A stretch of 64,000 bases of DNA, taken from assembly GCA_963724405.1 (NCBI GenBank), contig CAVRUQ010000003.1, positions 1,302,001 through 1,366,000 on the forward strand, read 5' to 3'. The translations under genes were made by a program, and so were the position numbers. Below the pieces are notes generated by a model, which had not been told where the DNA came from, ran no database searches, and saw nothing but the letters and a program-made list of their open reading frames with translations. Below, piece after piece: positions 26,319 to 34,481 of the stretch. Position 1 is the stretch's first letter. Each line of letters opens with the position of its first letter. Source of the DNA: CAVQBJ01 sp963724405. GTDB lineage: Bacteria > Actinomycetota > Thermoleophilia > Solirubrobacterales > Solirubrobacteraceae.

Positions 26319-27299
26319 CTACGCGACGGCGGCGGGCACGTGACCCTCGCTCAGGAGCGCCGCGCCGATCGCGCCGCCGAGGTCGCCGAGCGCAGCGGAG
26401 CGAACGAGCGGCGGGCGATCGTCGAAGAACAGATGCGGGTGCATCGCGGTGGCGATGCGCTCGACCATCGGCTCGCCGAAGCGGACGCCGAGGCCGCCGC
26501 CGATGACCACGAGCTCGACGTCGAGCAGGTTGACGGCCGACGCGACGCCGACGCCGAGCGCCTCGACGGCGCGCTCGATGATGTCGGCGGCGAGATCGTC
26601 GCCGCGCTCGAGCGCACGCGCCCACACGCCGCTGGTGAGGTTCTCGCGGCCGCGCTCCTTCATGATCTTGAACAGGTCCGTCTTTTGACCCTTGTTGGCC
26701 CGCTCACGCGCCCTCAGCTCCATCTGGCGGCGCCCGGCGTAGGCCTCCATGCACCCGAGCCGACCGCAGGCGCAGACGGCGCCGCCCTGCTTGACGACCA
26801 TGTGCCCGATCTCACCCGCGGCCTGACGACCGGTCCAGGGCTTGCCCTCGAGCACGAGACCGCCGCCGACCCCGGTGCCCCAGAAGACGCCGAGCAGCGA
26901 GCGCGCCTCGCGTCCGGCGCCGAGCTCGAACTCGGCCTGCGTCGCCACGTCGACGTCGTTGCCGAGCGTGACGGGGACCCCGAGGCGCTCCGACAGCGTC
27001 GCCGCGAGCGGAAACGGCGCCTCCCAGTCGGGGAGGTTCTTCGCCTTGGCCACGGTGCCGGCGTTCCGGTCGATCTCACCCGGGGACCCGACGCCGACGC
27101 CGGCCAGCTGTGTGGGTGCCAGCGACGCGTCGTCGAGCGCCTCGAGCATGGTGCCCGCGAGCTGGTCGACGACCGCCGCCGGTCCGCCCTCGCGCGGTGT
27201 CGGACGCCGCGCCTTGCCCAGGACGCGTCCGTCGGTCGTGTCGAACACGACCGCCTGGATCTTCGTGCCGCCCAGATCGAGCCCGCCGCGAACCGGCAT
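26319..27299 (-). CDS. ROK family glucokinase
   Basis: This ATP-dependent sugar kinase, most likely for glucose, is 326 aa. It has GLDLGGTKIQAVVFD at the N terminus, GVGVGSPGEID, GNDVDVAT (catalytic Asp), EIGHM and the ROK zinc cluster CACGRLGCME. An inserted basic helix region (about 200-225) follows the zinc site. The ATG at 27299 (MPVRGGLDLGGTK) is chosen over an upstream start that adds seven residues. It is divergent from the efflux operon, with a 145-bp shared promoter region. Confidence 0.9.
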   Translation of the reverse strand: MPVRGGLDLGGTKIQAVVFDTTDGRVLGKARRPTPREGGPAAVVDQLAGTMLEALDDASLAPTQLAGVGVGSPGEIDRNAGTVAKAKNLPDWEAPFPLAATLSERLGVPVTLGNDVDVATQAEFELGAGREARSLLGVFWGTGVGGGLVLEGKPWTGRQAAGEIGHMVVKQGGAVCACGRLGCMEAYAGRRQMELRARERANKGQKTDLFKIMKERGRENLTSGVWARALERGDDLAADIIERAVEALGVGVASAVNLLDVELVVIGGGLGVRFGEPMVERIATAMHPHLFFDDRPPLVRSAALGDLGGAIGAALLSEGHVPAAVA

Positions 27300-27444
27300 G
27301 CCGGGATCATGGCAGAGCACGCCGACGCCGCCGACCGCTTGAGGTGCGCCTTAGCGGCTTCTTACGAGCCGTTTGCGTCCTGTCCCCATGCTCTGATTGA
27401 GCAGTAACGGCCCCGGCGTCGGCCGCCCTCCGCGCCTTTCCCGC

Positions 27445-29094
27445 ATGAGCGAGTCCCCTCACATCACCCCTACCTGGACGAGGTTCGCGCTCCTCCTCCT
27501 CGCCGCCGGCGCCATCGCCGTGGCCTTCGCCGTCGTCGGTCCGCCGTCGCAGGCCTCGGAGACGACGACGCGGACGATCACGGCCGAGAAGGGCGTCGTG
27601 CAGTCGACGGTCTCCGGTGACGGCACCCTGCAGCCGGCCACCCAGGACGACGTCAACTTCCAGACGAGTGGCACGCTCGAGCACCTGTACGTGTCCGCCG
27701 GCCAGCAGGTGTTCAAGGGAGAGCTGCTGGCCCAGCTCAATCCGCAACAGGCCGAGGTCGGTGTCCAGCAGGCCAACGCCACCCTCGCGTCGGCCGAGGC
27801 CAGCCTGCAGCAGGCGGAGGACGCTCAGGCCGCGGCGTCGTCGACGACGACGACCGCGACTGCGGCCACCGCAAGCGCCGCCGACGTCGCTACGGCCGCC
27901 GACATCTCCGACGTCACTGCGTCGGGGCGCTTCCGCGGCGCGGGTGCCCCCACCGGCACGACGGGCGTGACCGGGCCCAGCTCGGCGACCGGCTCGGCGC
28001 CGGCGAGGACCGTGACGACGGTGACGACCGTGACCGAGACGGCCCACGCGCGCCCGTCGGGCACGTCCGGCAGTGCCGGCGCCGGTACCGGATCGGGCTC
28101 GTCGAACGCCGGTTCGGTGGCCGCCGGCGGCTCGGGCGGCCAGACGTCAACCGCCCCGAGCGCCGCGACCCTGGCCGCGAACGTCACGTCGGCCCAGGCC
28201 AGCGTCGCCTCGGCGCAGCTCGACGTGCAGACCGCCGAGCAGACGCTCGCGAACACCCGGCTCTACGCCCCGGCGTCCGGCGTCGTCGCCTCCGTGGCCG
28301 ACGTGCAGGTCGGTGACACGATCTCGGCGGGCGGCCAGTCCAACAGCGCGAGCTCGTCGAGCTCGTCGACCGGATCGACCGGCTCGAGCGCCGCGGGCCG
28401 CACCGGCTCCGGCGCGGGCGGGACCGGCGGGGCCGGCTCCTCGGGCGCCGGCTCGTCGGGCGCCGGCTCGTCCTCGTCGAGCTCGAGTTCGAGCACGCCG
28501 CTGGTCGAGATCGTCGACCTGTCCTCGATGGAGCTCGTGGTGCCGCTCACCGAGGCCGACATCGGCAAGGTGGCGGTCGGGCAGCCGGCCACGGTCAACG
28601 TCTCCGCCCTCACCGGCGTCGAGCTCGCGGCGCACGTCACCAATGTCAGCCTGCTCGGCACCACGAGCAGCTCCGTCACGAGCTACGACGTGACGCTGGC
28701 CCTCGACCAGGGCGACAGCCAGATCAAGCCGGGCATGAGCGCCACGGCCACGATCGTCGTCTCTCAGGCCGAGGGCGCCGTCACCGTCCCCACGTCGGCG
28801 ATCTCCCGCTCCGGAGGCCAGAGCACCGTGACCGTGGTCAAGCACGGCAAGGACGTCGTCACGCCGGTGACCACCGGAGTGGTCGGGACGAGCTCCACGC
28901 AGATCCTCTCGGGCGTGACCGCCGGCGAGGAGCTCGTCATCAAGACGACGGTCAACCTGGGCTCGTCGGGCACCGGCACCGGCACGGGGACGCTCGGCAC
29001 GGGCGGGCTCGGCGGTGGCGGCGGGTTCGGCGGCGGGGGCGGGTTCGGCGGCGGCGGCGGCGGGGGCTTCGCGCTGCGCTTGGGTGGGGGCTGA
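27445..29094 (+). CDS. MacA/HlyD-type periplasmic adaptor with low-complexity inserts
   Basis: This adaptor subunit links an ABC exporter to the envelope. The 549-aa protein starts MSESPHITP, with one membrane helix (about 11-32). It then has a split biotinyl-lipoyl domain, a coiled-coil pair, a beta-barrel (SMELVVPLTEADIGKV) and a membrane-proximal domain. Two long Ser/Thr/Gly/Ala-rich inserts interrupt it: about 115-235 between the coiled-coil arms, and about 290-350 in the second lipoyl half. It ends in a glycine-rich tail. Its TGA overlaps the ATG of the ATPase gene (TGATG). Confidence 0.85.
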   Translation: MSESPHITPTWTRFALLLLAAGAIAVAFAVVGPPSQASETTTRTITAEKGVVQSTVSGDGTLQPATQDDVNFQTSGTLEHLYVSAGQQVFKGELLAQLNPQQAEVGVQQANATLASAEASLQQAEDAQAAASSTTTTATAATASAADVATAADISDVTASGRFRGAGAPTGTTGVTGPSSATGSAPARTVTTVTTVTETAHARPSGTSGSAGAGTGSGSSNAGSVAAGGSGGQTSTAPSAATLAANVTSAQASVASAQLDVQTAEQTLANTRLYAPASGVVASVADVQVGDTISAGGQSNSASSSSSSTGSTGSSAAGRTGSGAGGTGGAGSSGAGSSGAGSSSSSSSSSTPLVEIVDLSSMELVVPLTEADIGKVAVGQPATVNVSALTGVELAAHVTNVSLLGTTSSSVTSYDVTLALDQGDSQIKPGMSATATIVVSQAEGAVTVPTSAISRSGGQSTVTVVKHGKDVVTPVTTGVVGTSSTQILSGVTAGEELVIKTTVNLGSSGTGTGTGTLGTGGLGGGGGFGGGGGFGGGGGGGFALRLGGG

Positions 29095-29960
29095 TGCCAA
29101 GCCTGCGACGTCCCGCCGCGCCATCCCTGCGACGCCCGCGGAAGACTCCGGTGGTCGCCCGCCGGGAGCGGCGCGAGGCCACCGGCGGCCAGGCGAGCCC
29201 CGGCCGGCCGCCTCACGTGATCATGCTCGAGGACGTGCACCGCGTGTTCGAGCTCGGCGACGTCCGCGTGCACGCCCTGCGCGGCATCACGTTGAGCATC
29301 GACCGGGGTGACCTGGTGGCGATCATGGGCAGCTCGGGCAGCGGCAAGAGCACGCTCATGAACACGCTCGGATGCCTCGATGTGCCCACGCGCGGCCGCT
29401 ACCTGCTCGACGGCATCGACGTGCGGCACTACGACGACGACGATCTGGCCGACATCCGCAACCGCAAGATCGGCTTCGTGTTCCAGAGCTTCAACCTCGT
29501 GCCCCGCACGAGCGCGGTCGCCAACGTCGAGCTCCCGCTCGCCTACGCCGGGGTCCCGCGCGCTCAGCGTCACTCGCGCGCGCTGGCGGCGCTCGCCGAG
29601 GTCGGCATGGCCAATCGCGTCCAGCACCTTCCCTCCGAGCTCTCGGGCGGTCAGCAGCAGCGGGTCGCGGTCGCGCGCGCGCTCGTCACCAACCCGGCGC
29701 TCATCCTCGCCGACGAGCCCACCGGCAACCTCGACTCGCGCTCGACCGCAGACGTGCTGAACATCTTCGGGCGCCTGAACCTCGAGGGCCGCACGATCGT
29801 GCTCATCACCCACGAGCCCGACGTGGCCGAGCGGGCCAAGCGCGTGATCCGCCTCGCGGACGGACACGTCGTGCAGGACGAGCGACAGGCCGCCGTGCAC
29901 GCGGCGCCCCCCGCCCTCGGCGCGGACTTCCACGGCGCGCACGCGCACCACCTCACCTGA
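29094..29960 (+). CDS. MacB-type ABC transporter ATPase subunit
   Basis: This is the ATP-binding subunit of a LolD/MacB-class exporter, 288 aa. A basic, Pro-rich leader (1-42) precedes the domain. It has Walker A GSSGSGKST, the Q-loop VFQSFNLVPR, the signature LSGGQQQRVAVARAL, Walker B LILADEPTGNLDS and the H-loop ITHEP. The ATG at 29094 overlaps the upstream stop by one base. An internal ATG at residue 44 (MLEDVHRVFELG), next to the first strand, is an alternative start. It forms one operon with the adaptor and permease. Confidence 0.92.
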   Translation: MPSLRRPAAPSLRRPRKTPVVARRERREATGGQASPGRPPHVIMLEDVHRVFELGDVRVHALRGITLSIDRGDLVAIMGSSGSGKSTLMNTLGCLDVPTRGRYLLDGIDVRHYDDDDLADIRNRKIGFVFQSFNLVPRTSAVANVELPLAYAGVPRAQRHSRALAALAEVGMANRVQHLPSELSGGQQQRVAVARALVTNPALILADEPTGNLDSRSTADVLNIFGRLNLEGRTIVLITHEPDVAERAKRVIRLADGHVVQDERQAAVHAAPPALGADFHGAHAHHLT

Positions 29961-29974
29961 GAGAGCAGACGGCC

Positions 29975-31189
29975 ATGCTCACGCTCGAGACCCTGCGCAT
30001 CGCCATCGGCGGCCTGCTGGCCAACAAGCTGCGGTCGGGCCTGACGATCCTCGGACTGACGATCGGCGTCGCCTCGGTCATCGTGCTCATCTCGGTCGGT
30101 ACCGGCTCCTCGAAGGCGGTGCAGGCGCGCATCCAGAGCCTGGGCACGAACGTGCTGCTCGTCACGCCGAGCTTCTCGCGCGGCGGGTTGACGTCGTCGA
30201 CGAGCACCCCGGCGACGCTCACGGTCGCCGACGCCGACGCGCTGGTCAACCCGTTCACCGACCCGGCGGTCAAGAGCGCCTCCCCGGTCGTCAACGGCTC
30301 GGCGGCGACGTTCACGTTCGGTGCGACCACCTATTCGCCCACGACGTTCGTCGGCACGACCCCCTCCTACCTCACCGCGCACGACTACACGATCGCCTCG
30401 GGCTCGGGGTTCACGGACGCCGACGTCACCAACCGCAACCGGGTGGTCATCGTCGGTCCGACCGTCGTGCAGGGGTTGTTCAACGGCGCGGACCCGATCG
30501 GCGACTCGATCCAGATCAACGGCAGCAGCTTCACGGTGATCGGCGTCACGGCCTCGAAGGGCACGAACGGCACCCAGAACGAGGACGACATCGCCATCGC
30601 GCCGATCACCGCCGTGCAGGACACCGTGGCCGGCTATGCGTCGATCAACTCGATCACGGTCCAGGCCACGTCCGAGGGCCAGCTCAACGCCGCGCAGGCA
30701 CAGGTCACCTCGACCCTCGAGTCCCAGCTGCAGACGACGGCGACGAACCCCGGCTTCCAGGTCATCAACCAGGGGTCGCTGCTGACGGCCTCGAGCTCGA
30801 CCACGAGCGTGTTCACGACGCTGCTCGGCGAGGTGGCCGCCATCTCGCTGCTCGTCGGCGGCATCGGCGTGATGAACATCATGCTCGTCAGCGTCACCGA
30901 GCGCACCCGCGAGATCGGCATCCGCAAGGCGATCGGCGCGCGCCGCAGCGACATCCTCTCGCAGTTCCTGGCCGAGGCCGTGCTCGTATCGCTGCTCGGC
31001 GGTATCTTCGGTGTGATCGTCGGCGTCGTCGGCAGCCAGTTCCAGATCGCCGGCGTGCAGCCGGTGATCGCGACCTACTCCATCTTCCTCGCCTTCGGCG
31101 CCGCCGTCCTCACGGGCCTCTTCTTCGGCACCTATCCGGCCAGCCGCGCCGCCACCCTTCGGCCCGTCGAAGCGTTGCGCTACGAATAA
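29975..31189 (+). CDS. MacB-type ABC transporter permease (FtsX domain)
   Basis: This is the membrane subunit of the exporter, 404 aa with four helices. The first helix is near 18-45 (LTILGLTIGVASVIVLISVG). A large extracytoplasmic domain (about 50-275) follows, then three C-terminal helices containing the FtsX signature ERTREIGIRKAIGARR. The last residues are PVEALRYE. MacB-type systems use mechanotransmission to move substrates that are already outside the membrane. It starts 14 bp after the ATPase gene with a GAGAGAGC ribosome site. Confidence 0.92.
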   Translation: MLTLETLRIAIGGLLANKLRSGLTILGLTIGVASVIVLISVGTGSSKAVQARIQSLGTNVLLVTPSFSRGGLTSSTSTPATLTVADADALVNPFTDPAVKSASPVVNGSAATFTFGATTYSPTTFVGTTPSYLTAHDYTIASGSGFTDADVTNRNRVVIVGPTVVQGLFNGADPIGDSIQINGSSFTVIGVTASKGTNGTQNEDDIAIAPITAVQDTVAGYASINSITVQATSEGQLNAAQAQVTSTLESQLQTTATNPGFQVINQGSLLTASSSTTSVFTTLLGEVAAISLLVGGIGVMNIMLVSVTERTREIGIRKAIGARRSDILSQFLAEAVLVSLLGGIFGVIVGVVGSQFQIAGVQPVIATYSIFLAFGAAVLTGLFFGTYPASRAATLRPVEALRYE

Positions 31190-31217
31190 ATGAACGACCG
31201 ATTCGAGAGCTCCCACC

Positions 31218-32015
31218 ATGAGTGAACCCGCCGCCCCCTACCATCCCGACGATCCCGCCCCGCCCTCCGCGCCACCGCTCGATGAGCCGGTGCTCGGGCG
31301 CGATTCCCGCGGACAGGCCGAGATGCTCGAGATCGACGAGGGGGTCGACGACTGGGTCGAGGAGTACGAGGAGCAGCTGCCCCACCGGCCCCGGCGACGC
31401 CTGGTGACACCGTTCAACCTCAGCCTGCTCGGCGTCCTTCTCGTCGCCGGCGGCTTCATCGGCGGCGTGCTCGTCGAGAAGGGCCAGACGAGCTCGACGA
31501 CGAGTGCGACGTCCGGCGTCGCCGGCCTGGCCCGCCGCGCCGGGCTGACCGGAACCGGGGCCACTGGAGGGGGCGCTGCCGCGCGCAGCTTCTTCGGGGG
31601 CGCCGGCGCCGGCGCCGGCGCGGGCGCGAATGCGACCACCGGCACCGTGTCGCTCAACGACCACGGCACGCTGTACATCACCGACTCCCAGGGCAACACG
31701 ATCAAGGTCGTCGAGGCCTCCGGAGGCACCGTGACGCGAACCGCCGTCGGTTCCGTCTCCAGCATCCATCCCGGGGATACGGTCATCGTGTCCGGCCCCA
31801 AGGCCGGCGATGGCACCGTCACCGCCACCTCGATCCGCGCGACCGCGGCCAACGCGGTAAGCGGCGGCCTCGCCGCGCTGTTCGGCGGCGCCGGCGGCAG
31901 CTCGTCCGGCGCCGGCGGCAGCTCGTCCGGCGCCGGCAGCAGCTCGTCCGGCGCCGGCGGCGCGAAGGGCGGCAGCGGATCCTCGGGCACGCCCTCCCTC
32001 TTCGGGCCGGGCTGA
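31218..32015 (+). CDS. Single-pass envelope protein with DUF5666-like domain and Gly/Ser repeats
   Basis: This 265-aa protein follows the MacB-type operon by 28 bp. The N-terminal 70 residues are cytosolic and acidic (GVDDWVEEYEEQ), then a membrane helix (about 71-90). A small beta domain (about 145-210, TGTVSLNDHGTLYITDSQGN to TATSIRATA) resembles DUF5666-type OB folds. The rest is Gly/Ser/Ala repeats. The function is unknown. Position suggests an accessory to the exporter. Confidence 0.65.
   Translation: MSEPAAPYHPDDPAPPSAPPLDEPVLGRDSRGQAEMLEIDEGVDDWVEEYEEQLPHRPRRRLVTPFNLSLLGVLLVAGGFIGGVLVEKGQTSSTTSATSGVAGLARRAGLTGTGATGGGAAARSFFGGAGAGAGAGANATTGTVSLNDHGTLYITDSQGNTIKVVEASGGTVTRTAVGSVSSIHPGDTVIVSGPKAGDGTVTATSIRATAANAVSGGLAALFGGAGGSSSGAGGSSSGAGSSSSGAGGAKGGSGSSGTPSLFGPG
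31896..31958 (+). repeat. Three tandem 21-bp Gly/Ser-coding repeats
   Basis: Three units of 21 bp lie at 31896, 31917 and 31938. They are nearly identical (the first base triplet of unit 3 is AGC instead of GGC) and encode GSSSGAG. The near-perfect identity suggests recent expansion. A fourth partial unit follows. Confidence 0.8.
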
Positions 32016-32044
32016 TCAACCAACCACCAAGGAGTTCGATACGC

Positions 32045-32689
32045 ATGAAGACCCCACGCCGCTCGTCGGCGCTGGCCACGCCCCTCATCCTCGCCCTCGC
32101 CTGCCTCGCCCTCGCAGCGTGCGGCAGCTCAACGACGACCTCGACGACGGCGGCGAGCGCGTCCGGCGCCGCGGCGGGGACCACCGGGCCGGGCGGGGCC
32201 GGGTCCGCCCGCTTCGCCGCGATCCGCGCGTGCCTGGCCAAGGCGGGCATCACCCTGCCCCAGCGGCCCGCCGGAGCGCCCCGAACGCCGGGGGCCGGCG
32301 GCGGGTTCTTCGGAGGCGGCGGCGGTGCGGGCGGCGCCGGCGCGTTCGGGGGCGCGAACTCCGCGAAGGTGCGCGCCGCATTGCAGAGCTGCGGCATTCA
32401 GATCCGCACCGCCGGCGGCGGGCCCTTCCGCCGCAACCTGGCCAGCAACCCGACGGCGGTCGCCGCGCTGACGAAGTTCGCCGGCTGCATGCGCTCCAAC
32501 GGCATCAACGTCCCGAACCCGAACACCTCGGGCACCGGGCCGGTGTTCAACACGAGCGGACTGAACACGACGAGCGCGGCCTTCCGGGCCGCCTACGCGA
32601 AGTGCACGCCCGATCTGCCGACCGGCTTCGGGCGCCGCGGGACGACCGGGCCGTCGGCGTCGAACACCGCGCCCGGGCCGAGCGCGTAG
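32045..32689 (+). CDS. Lipoprotein with Gly-rich linker, exporter neighbour
   Basis: This 214-aa predicted lipoprotein has a signal with lipobox LAAC (Cys26). A Ser/Thr/Gly linker follows, then a domain with cysteines in FAAIRACLAKAGITLP, LQSCGIQIRT, FAGCMRSNGINVP and YAKCTPDLP. The spacing suggests two disulfides or two similar half-domains, each with a CMRSxGxxVP-like motif seen in actinobacterial lipoproteins near MacAB-type systems. A clean AAGGAG site precedes the ATG. It is the last gene of the exporter cluster before a strong hairpin. Confidence 0.75.
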   Translation: MKTPRRSSALATPLILALACLALAACGSSTTTSTTAASASGAAAGTTGPGGAGSARFAAIRACLAKAGITLPQRPAGAPRTPGAGGGFFGGGGGAGGAGAFGGANSAKVRAALQSCGIQIRTAGGGPFRRNLASNPTAVAALTKFAGCMRSNGINVPNPNTSGTGPVFNTSGLNTTSAAFRAAYAKCTPDLPTGFGRRGTTGPSASNTAPGPSA

Positions 32690-32724
32690 CGACGGCGCGG
32701 CGCGGGCCTCTCGGAGCGCGGGGT

Positions 32725-32763
32725 GACTGACATTTCTTCAGTTCCCTTGAAGAAATGTCAGTC
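32725..32763. terminator. Perfect 16-bp hairpin between convergent genes
   Basis: GACTGACATTTCTTCA (32725-32740) and its exact reverse complement (32748-32763) flank a 7-nt loop GTTCCCT. It lies 35 bp after the lipoprotein stop and 96 bp past the sigma-factor stop on the other strand. The arms are AT-rich compared with the genome. A bidirectional terminator is the simplest reading; a protein-binding palindrome or a small mobile-repeat remnant is also possible. Confidence 0.6.
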
Positions 32764-32859
32764 TCGTCGGGGGTCTTCGCCGCCTCGGGGTCTCCCGGAC
32801 CCGAACCCGACCCGAGCCGCCGCACGGCCGGCCGCATCCGCGGCCGGCCGGAGTCCGCG

Positions 32860-33699
32860 TCAGGCCGCCTGGAGCGTGGGCGCGTGCGCCAGCGTGGACA
32901 GCGCGCGGCGCTCGGCGTGACGGACGCCCTCCATCGTGATGCGCAGCTCCGCGGCGATCTCGCGATAGCTGTGGGCCTGCTCGCCGTCGAGTCCGTAGCG
33001 CAGCTCGAGCACGCGGCGGTCACCGGGCCGGACGGTGGCCAGGGCGGCCGCGAGCGAGCGGTCGTCGCGCACGAGCTCCTCCGGCGGGGGCGTGTCGTCG
33101 GGCAGCAGGTCGCCGAGCTCCCCCTCGCCGTTCCCGATCGGCTCGTGCAGCGAGACGACGGGCGCGGCGTAGCGGCGCAGCTCCTCGACCTCGATCGGGT
33201 CGACGCCGAGCGCCTCCGCGAGCTCCTGCGCGCGCGGCGCGCGTCCGAGCTGGGCGGTGAGCACGCGCTCGGTCTCGGCCACCTTCTGCAGGCGCGACTG
33301 CAGCGCGTCGGGCAGGTGCACGATCCGCGACTGGCCCGAGACGGCGCGGGTGACCGCCGCCCGGATCCACCAGATCGCGTACGTCGAGAAGCGGCAGCCG
33401 CGCGCCGGGTCGAACTTCTCGACCGCGCGGATGAGACCGACCGTCCCCTCCTGGATGAGGTCCTGCAGCGGAAGTCCGCGGCCCTGGTAGGCCTTCGCCA
33501 CGTGCACGACGAGGCGCAGATTGGCCTCGATCATGCGGTCCTTGGCGGCGAGGTCGCCGCGCTGCACGCGGCGCGAGAGGCTGATCTCCTCGGCGGCCGT
33601 GAGCAGCGGCCGGCGCGCGAGGCTCGCGAGGAAGATCCGCAGCCCGTCCACCTCCGCCACGGCGGCTTCGGCCGGATCGACAACGGTGTTTGCAGCCAT
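32860..33699 (-). CDS. Sigma-70 factor, RpoD/SigB-like primary-type
   Basis: This 279-aa RNA polymerase sigma factor has regions 1.2 to 4. Region 2 shows LIQEGTVGLIRAVEKFDP and FSTYAIWWIRAAV (DNA melting and -10 recognition). Region 3 has LGRAPRAQELAEALG. Region 4 has RRVLELRYGLDGEQAHSYRE and a helix-turn-helix. It lacks the long acidic region 1.1, so it is more like a group 2 non-essential sigma than the housekeeping one. The ATG at 33699 follows AAGGAGTGAACG. A 14-bp palindrome lies 27 bp upstream of the start. Confidence 0.9.
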   Translation of the reverse strand: MAANTVVDPAEAAVAEVDGLRIFLASLARRPLLTAAEEISLSRRVQRGDLAAKDRMIEANLRLVVHVAKAYQGRGLPLQDLIQEGTVGLIRAVEKFDPARGCRFSTYAIWWIRAAVTRAVSGQSRIVHLPDALQSRLQKVAETERVLTAQLGRAPRAQELAEALGVDPIEVEELRRYAAPVVSLHEPIGNGEGELGDLLPDDTPPPEELVRDDRSLAAALATVRPGDRRVLELRYGLDGEQAHSYREIAAELRITMEGVRHAERRALSTLAHAPTLQAA

Positions 33700-33725
33700 C
33701 GTTCACTCCTTCGTCGAGTCTCGGC

Positions 33726-33739
33726 GCGCATCGATGCGC
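33726..33739. promoter_or_regulatory. 14-bp palindrome upstream of the sigma factor gene
   Basis: GCGCATCGATGCGC is perfectly self-complementary and sits 27-40 bp upstream of the sigma-factor ATG. It could be an operator or part of the 5' leader. The 113-bp gap also has an AT-richer stretch (33750-33815) suited to a promoter. Confidence 0.35.
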
Positions 33740-33812
33740 ACCGGCACTGGCGTTATCAGGAGTACCTTCGGTTCGCGACGTGAAACGCGCCTAAGCCGAC
33801 CTGAAGCGGAAC

Positions 33813-34481
33813 CTAAAACCTGTCCGGGGCGCCGAGGGCGGCGTCGTCGGTCTGCGCCTGAGCGCGAACGCCCTGGAGCAGGAGCACGAGCGCGTCGCTG
33901 AACAGCTCCGCGGGGGCCGCCTCGGGCTCGAGCAGGCGCTCGAGCGCAAAGCCGTTCCCGAGCGAGAACGTCATCAGGACAAGCTGCTCCACGGGGACGG
34001 GCGAGCGAACCCCGAGCTCCGACAGGCGCCGCTCGAACACGGCGGCCATCCCCTCGCGCAATCCGCGATACCGCTTGACCAGCTCGACGCGGAACGCCTC
34101 GTCGCGCGCCGCGTAGGCGGCGAACTCGAAGAACAGCCGCTCCCAGTCGCGGTCGGAGGACAGGTAGCGGGTGAAGTCCGAGGCGGCCGAGCGCACCTGC
34201 TGCTCGAGACCGTCCTCGGCCGCCGTCAGGGCCTCCAGCTGCGCGACCCGCTCGGCGAAGCGCTCGTCGAGCATGGCCAGGAAGCAGTCCTGCTTGCTCG
34301 CGAAGTTCGCGTAGAACGCGCCCTTGGTGAATCCGGCATCGGCCGCGACCTCGTCGATCGACGCCCCCTCGAGGCCCCGCCGTGCGAACACCTTCGCCGC
34401 CGAGCGCAGCAGGCAGCTGCGCGTCTGTCGCTGCCTCTCCTCCCGGGTGAGGCGCGGTGCGGCCGCGGGACGCGAGGCCAT
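33813..34481 (-). CDS. TetR-family repressor, coupled to the P450
   Basis: This 222-aa one-component regulator has an N-terminal helix-turn-helix, ASIDEVAADAGFTKGAFYAN (about 40-59), and a helical ligand domain. The ATG at 34481 overlaps the P450 stop as TGATG, so the two proteins are probably made from one message. The palindromic operator at 35870-35891, at the head of that message, is a likely target (autoregulation inferred). The ligand is unknown, perhaps a P450 substrate. Confidence 0.85.
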   Translation of the reverse strand: MASRPAAAPRLTREERQRQTRSCLLRSAAKVFARRGLEGASIDEVAADAGFTKGAFYANFASKQDCFLAMLDERFAERVAQLEALTAAEDGLEQQVRSAASDFTRYLSSDRDWERLFFEFAAYAARDEAFRVELVKRYRGLREGMAAVFERRLSELGVRSPVPVEQLVLMTFSLGNGFALERLLEPEAAPAELFSDALVLLLQGVRAQAQTDDAALGAPDRF

